Positions 40,151 through 42,278 of a stretch of DNA of 42,278 nt are shown here, in pieces. Position 1 is the stretch's first letter. The number at the start of each line of letters is the position of its first letter. The notes under the pieces were generated by a model. That model was not told the origin of the DNA. It saw only the letters and a list, made by a program, of their open reading frames with translations, and did not search any database. The stretch comes from a virus, in IMG/VR virus record IMGVR_UViG_3300027754_000183, positions 1 to 42,278 of that record; one strand, written 5' to 3'. Position numbers and translations under genes: made by a program.

Positions 40151-40960
40151 CTATTGAACCAAAATAAAGTAGGTGTTTTCCCCACCCCGATAACCTACCT
40201 CGGGTAGTAGTGTGTCTTTCTCAACAAGTTTTAAAAGAGCGATATTAGTTCTGGTTTGTTCAGGTAGGTCGTCAACTGCGCCGAACTCTTTGGGTTGCAG
40301 GGCATAACCATTGGGTATAAAAACGGCTTTGTCAGGGCGCACGATAACCGTATCGAATTTAGGTTTAATGCTTATCTTGCGTCGCATCTCTTCATATGCC
40401 TCAATTCCTGCTGCCGCCTTTTTAAATTGCTCGGTTTTGAACTGAACTCCTGTGGATATCAGGTATTTAATCTCTTCATACATTTCTTCGTACCCAATTT
40501 TAAATGGGTAAATAGCCCTATTGTCTGCACTACTCCATTGCTCATGTGCTTGCTCTGCCCTACGCCTACCATTAGCAGAAACCTCATGCCACTCAAATGG
40601 TACTATGTTGGTCATCGCAATCTTCAATGCTTTCTTAACATCTTTAGTGCGTTGTGCTGAGTGTTCGTTACCCCAATGCCCGAACCTATCATTCTGAATC
40701 TTGCGTGAGGTAATCTTGTACTCGTGGTCACTACGCTTGCCGTATGTCCATTCCACTACACCCACAAAATCTATTAAAGCATCATCAGAAAAGCGGGCAT
40801 CGTTAAAACGTAACTGCCAATACTGATCTCTACCTGTGTTTTGTACCGCCGATACTGTCAGACAGTATCCTAACTTGGCGTGCTTTAGTTCCATCGCTTC
40901 CAGTATTTCTAATACAGGTGGGCTTAGTTGTGTTTTGTCTATGTTGTCTAGTTGTAGCAT
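40151..40960 (-). CDS. Phage protein of unknown function, 269 aa
   Basis: A 269-residue soluble protein behind an AAGGAG ribosome-binding site 8 bases from the ATG. No known domain was recognised. Residues about 40-130 (GRDQYWQLRFNDARFSDDAL, VGVVEWTYGKRSDHEYKITS, ALKIAMTNIVPFEWHEVSAN) are alpha/beta. Residues about 150-195 are helical (IGYEEMYEEIKYLISTGVQF, AAAGIEAYEEMRRKIS). The end (GYRGGENTYFILVQ) is basic then hydrophobic. It is the longest unknown gene in the early half and lies 14 bases from the gene upstream. A DNA-related role is possible from place only. Confidence 0.6.
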   Translation of the reverse strand: MLQLDNIDKTQLSPPVLEILEAMELKHAKLGYCLTVSAVQNTGRDQYWQLRFNDARFSDDALIDFVGVVEWTYGKRSDHEYKITSRKIQNDRFGHWGNEHSAQRTKDVKKALKIAMTNIVPFEWHEVSANGRRRAEQAHEQWSSADNRAIYPFKIGYEEMYEEIKYLISTGVQFKTEQFKKAAAGIEAYEEMRRKISIKPKFDTVIVRPDKAVFIPNGYALQPKEFGAVDDLPEQTRTNIALLKLVEKDTLLPEVGYRGGENTYFILVQ

Positions 40961-40974
40961 TTTTATTCTCCTTG

Positions 40975-41196
40975 TTAGTTAATTACTTCTACTTCTGCTT
41001 GGGTTTCTATCCATACCTTAGCACCGCAAGATAGGGGTTTGTCGGGGGAATAAACTATCCTACTATCCCCCTTGATTACTACTTCATGTGCATAGATGTT
41101 ATCTTTGTATGTTTTAACAGTTAGCACAGGGTTAGTAGTCCCATTCTTAGCGTTGGCTTTTATCTCATGTTGGTTTACATGAATTATGGTTTTCAT
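40975..41196 (-). CDS. Small beta-rich phage protein, unknown
   Basis: A 73-residue protein starting in an ATGA overlap behind GGAGGATGT. The pattern TIIHVNQHEIKANAKNGTTN, PVLTVKTYKDNIYAHEVVIK and IVYSPDKPLSCGAKVWIETQ suggests a small beta barrel. It recurs in early regions of aquatic phages without known function. A small basic barrel could bind nucleic acid or a host protein, but there is no direct sign of this. Confidence 0.65.
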   Translation of the reverse strand: MKTIIHVNQHEIKANAKNGTTNPVLTVKTYKDNIYAHEVVIKGDSRIVYSPDKPLSCGAKVWIETQAEVEVIN

Positions 41197-41612
41197 ACAT
41201 CCTCCACTTTTTTTAGTTTAGTTAAATCCATTGCCGTTTCTACTCTGCGTACCATATAGGGGTATTCCAGTTCATAGTCGTCATCATTGAACCATTCTTC
41301 TTCTGTGTCATCTGACTCCTCTCCTGTTCTTGCAAACTTAGCTTTAAAGTTGTTGTCAAAATCTCCAGCCATGTTAAGCAAATCCATAAAGCCGTTTTTA
41401 GAATCGTCATACCACTTCCAATGTTCATGGTAAAAGTGAACACCACCTTTCGGGTCATCATCTTCCATTGGTCTGTCTTTATAGTTTTCGATATACATAA
41501 ACCGCAAGAAGTCTTTGAATATATCTCGCCCATCTACTTTCATCAGGGCAACAAACTCCTCGGGGTCTTTTGTAAATTCGATATAAAACCCTACCTCGCT
41601 TCTGTATCCCAT
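41193..41612 (-). CDS. Acidic phage protein of unknown function
   Basis: A 139-residue acidic protein (many Asp/Glu, notably in ESDDTEEEWFNDDDYELEYP). The opening MGYRSEVGFYIEFTKDPEEF is a common start of small phage early proteins. The middle is aromatic (GGVHFYHEHWKWYDDSKNGF). High acidity and Trp/Tyr content suggest a protein that binds another protein, possibly a DNA mimic, but that is inference only. It overlaps the small acidic gene upstream by one base (TAATG). Confidence 0.6.
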   Translation of the reverse strand: MGYRSEVGFYIEFTKDPEEFVALMKVDGRDIFKDFLRFMYIENYKDRPMEDDDPKGGVHFYHEHWKWYDDSKNGFMDLLNMAGDFDNNFKAKFARTGEESDDTEEEWFNDDDYELEYPYMVRRVETAMDLTKLKKVEDV

Positions 41613-41773
41613 TACTCATCCTCCTGTATGTCATAGATTTCCCAGTCAATATCTACTGGCTCGTCCTCTACTTCTATATCCCACATTTTTTCTTTAGCTT
41701 CTTCCCATGTATCTGCTTCAACATGGACTAGAAAATACTCTTTTCTAATTACCCAACCTTTCCATTTCTTCAT
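41612..41773 (-). CDS. Small acidic phage protein, 53 aa
   Basis: A 53-residue gene in the gap before the acidic protein. AAGGAGG, a nearly full ribosome-binding site, lies just before the ATG, and its TAA overlaps the next ATG (TAATG). The product (KKWKGWVIRKEYFLVHVEAD, TWEEAKEKMWDIEVEDEPVD) is a short beta-alpha-beta unit with an acidic end, similar in plan to small phage proteins with a V-x-V-x-A-D-T-x-E-E-A pattern. Function unknown. Confidence 0.75.
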   Translation of the reverse strand: MKKWKGWVIRKEYFLVHVEADTWEEAKEKMWDIEVEDEPVDIDWEIYDIQEDE

Positions 41774-41782
41774 ACACCCTCC

Positions 41783-42277
41783 TTAGAACATAGATAAAAT
41801 ATCATCAACCTTAGACTTAACGCTAGTACGAATTGCTTCGCTTTCACGAATGTCTGAGGCATCTACACCATTTAATGCTTTCTCTAACTTCTGACGCATA
41901 GCTTCTAACTTAGGGTCGTCAGTCACATTGAGGCTTGTCAGCAACCCACACAGGTCAGAGGCATTGGTAATAGTAGAATCCCAAAACTTCTTTTTATTCT
42001 CGTCTGTGTAATCCATACGATCACTCAAATGAGTCAGGGTTTCATGCAACCTATCCCATGCGTCTTTCATAGCGTCAGCTAACTTGCCGTCGTAATACTC
42101 TTTGTATTGTTGTTGCAGTTCGTTCTTAGCCTGTTCCTCAACATCTATTCTGAAATCCCCTGCATCAGGTACAGGACAGAACACATACTTAAAGCGAAAC
42201 TTAGAACGCAAGTCCTCAACATCGGGATACTCGTTTCGGTCAAACAAAGCACCAAGCGTAAACGCAGAAGATGAAAC
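41783..42277 (-). CDS. Phage early protein, 5' end outside window
   Basis: The frame is open to the right edge, so the TTG at 42247 is not the real start and the N-terminus lies outside. The visible 164 residues begin VSSSAFTLGALFDRNEYPDV and continue with EDLRSKFRFKYVFCPVPDAG, helical segments (AKNELQQQYKEYYDGKLADA, WDRLHETLTHLSDRMDYTDE) and a C-terminal helix ending VDDILSMF. Similar sequences occur in early regions of other phages. The function is unknown. Its stop lies 9 bases before the next small gene. Confidence 0.7.
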   Translation of the reverse strand, partial: VSSSAFTLGALFDRNEYPDVEDLRSKFRFKYVFCPVPDAGDFRIDVEEQAKNELQQQYKEYYDGKLADAMKDAWDRLHETLTHLSDRMDYTDENKKKFWDSTITNASDLCGLLTSLNVTDDPKLEAMRQKLEKALNGVDASDIRESEAIRTSVKSKVDDILSMF

Positions 42278-42278
42278 C

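Noticed and set aside
1-42278. tRNA genes, integrase or attachment sites
   Set aside because: The gaps are too short or lack cloverleaf-like sequence, and no recombinase motif is found. Genes off the window could still include them.

Overview
The window is part of the genome of a tailed double-stranded DNA phage (Caudoviricetes). It is most likely a podovirus from an aquatic environment, with an AT-leaning genome and a bacterial host that cannot be named from the sequence. The evidence for a short-tailed particle is a tail-nozzle-like protein, a run of Ala/Gln-rich proteins that look like internal virion (ejection) proteins, a roughly 2000-residue ejection-type protein and no tape-measure gene. 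Terminase, portal and major capsid genes are not in the window; they should lie to the left. No integrase, repressor/excisionase pair, tRNA, rRNA, CRISPR array or insertion sequence was seen.

Layout, rightward half (about 1 to 27,163, + strand, late/virion genes). A truncated small basic protein is followed by neck/adaptor proteins (233-2953), small virion proteins, and a long receptor-binding region of fibre genes interleaved with small assembly-type genes (4006-11800). This region includes a 1061-residue mosaic fibre and a collar-domain short fibre. A compact lysis cassette (one-TM protein, GTA-type holin, GH19 endolysin; 11821-13256) follows. After it come a tail-nozzle-like protein, a further tail protein, and the ejection module (16209-27163), which includes a GNAT-like protein in the place where T7-like phages carry gp13. 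A small gene appears to be nested out of frame inside the giant ejection gene (22896-23099).

The two halves converge at about 27,165-27,230, where there is a hairpin terminator. The leftward half (27,231 to the right edge, - strand) is the early/replication module. It carries an AEP primase fused to a DUF927-type helicase, a small HTH protein, a zinc-containing putative ssDNA-binding protein, an SNF2-type helicase, an HNH-like protein, a Cas4/RecB-like PD-(D/E)XK nuclease, a mini-protein resembling sigma-70 region 4, a family A DNA polymerase with 3'-5' exonuclease, a DUF6378 protein, a VRR-NUC nuclease and many short unknown genes.

Most genes on both strands are packed end to start, often with ATGA, GTGA or TAATG overlaps, so translation is probably coupled. 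Several real genes of 45 to 57 codons sit in the small gaps. Three good host-type sigma-70 promoters are visible on the - strand (near 40,120-40,148, 33,606-33,634 and 31,887-31,915); the last has a perfect palindrome over its -35 box. No phage RNA polymerase is visible here, so early transcription is likely by host polymerase.
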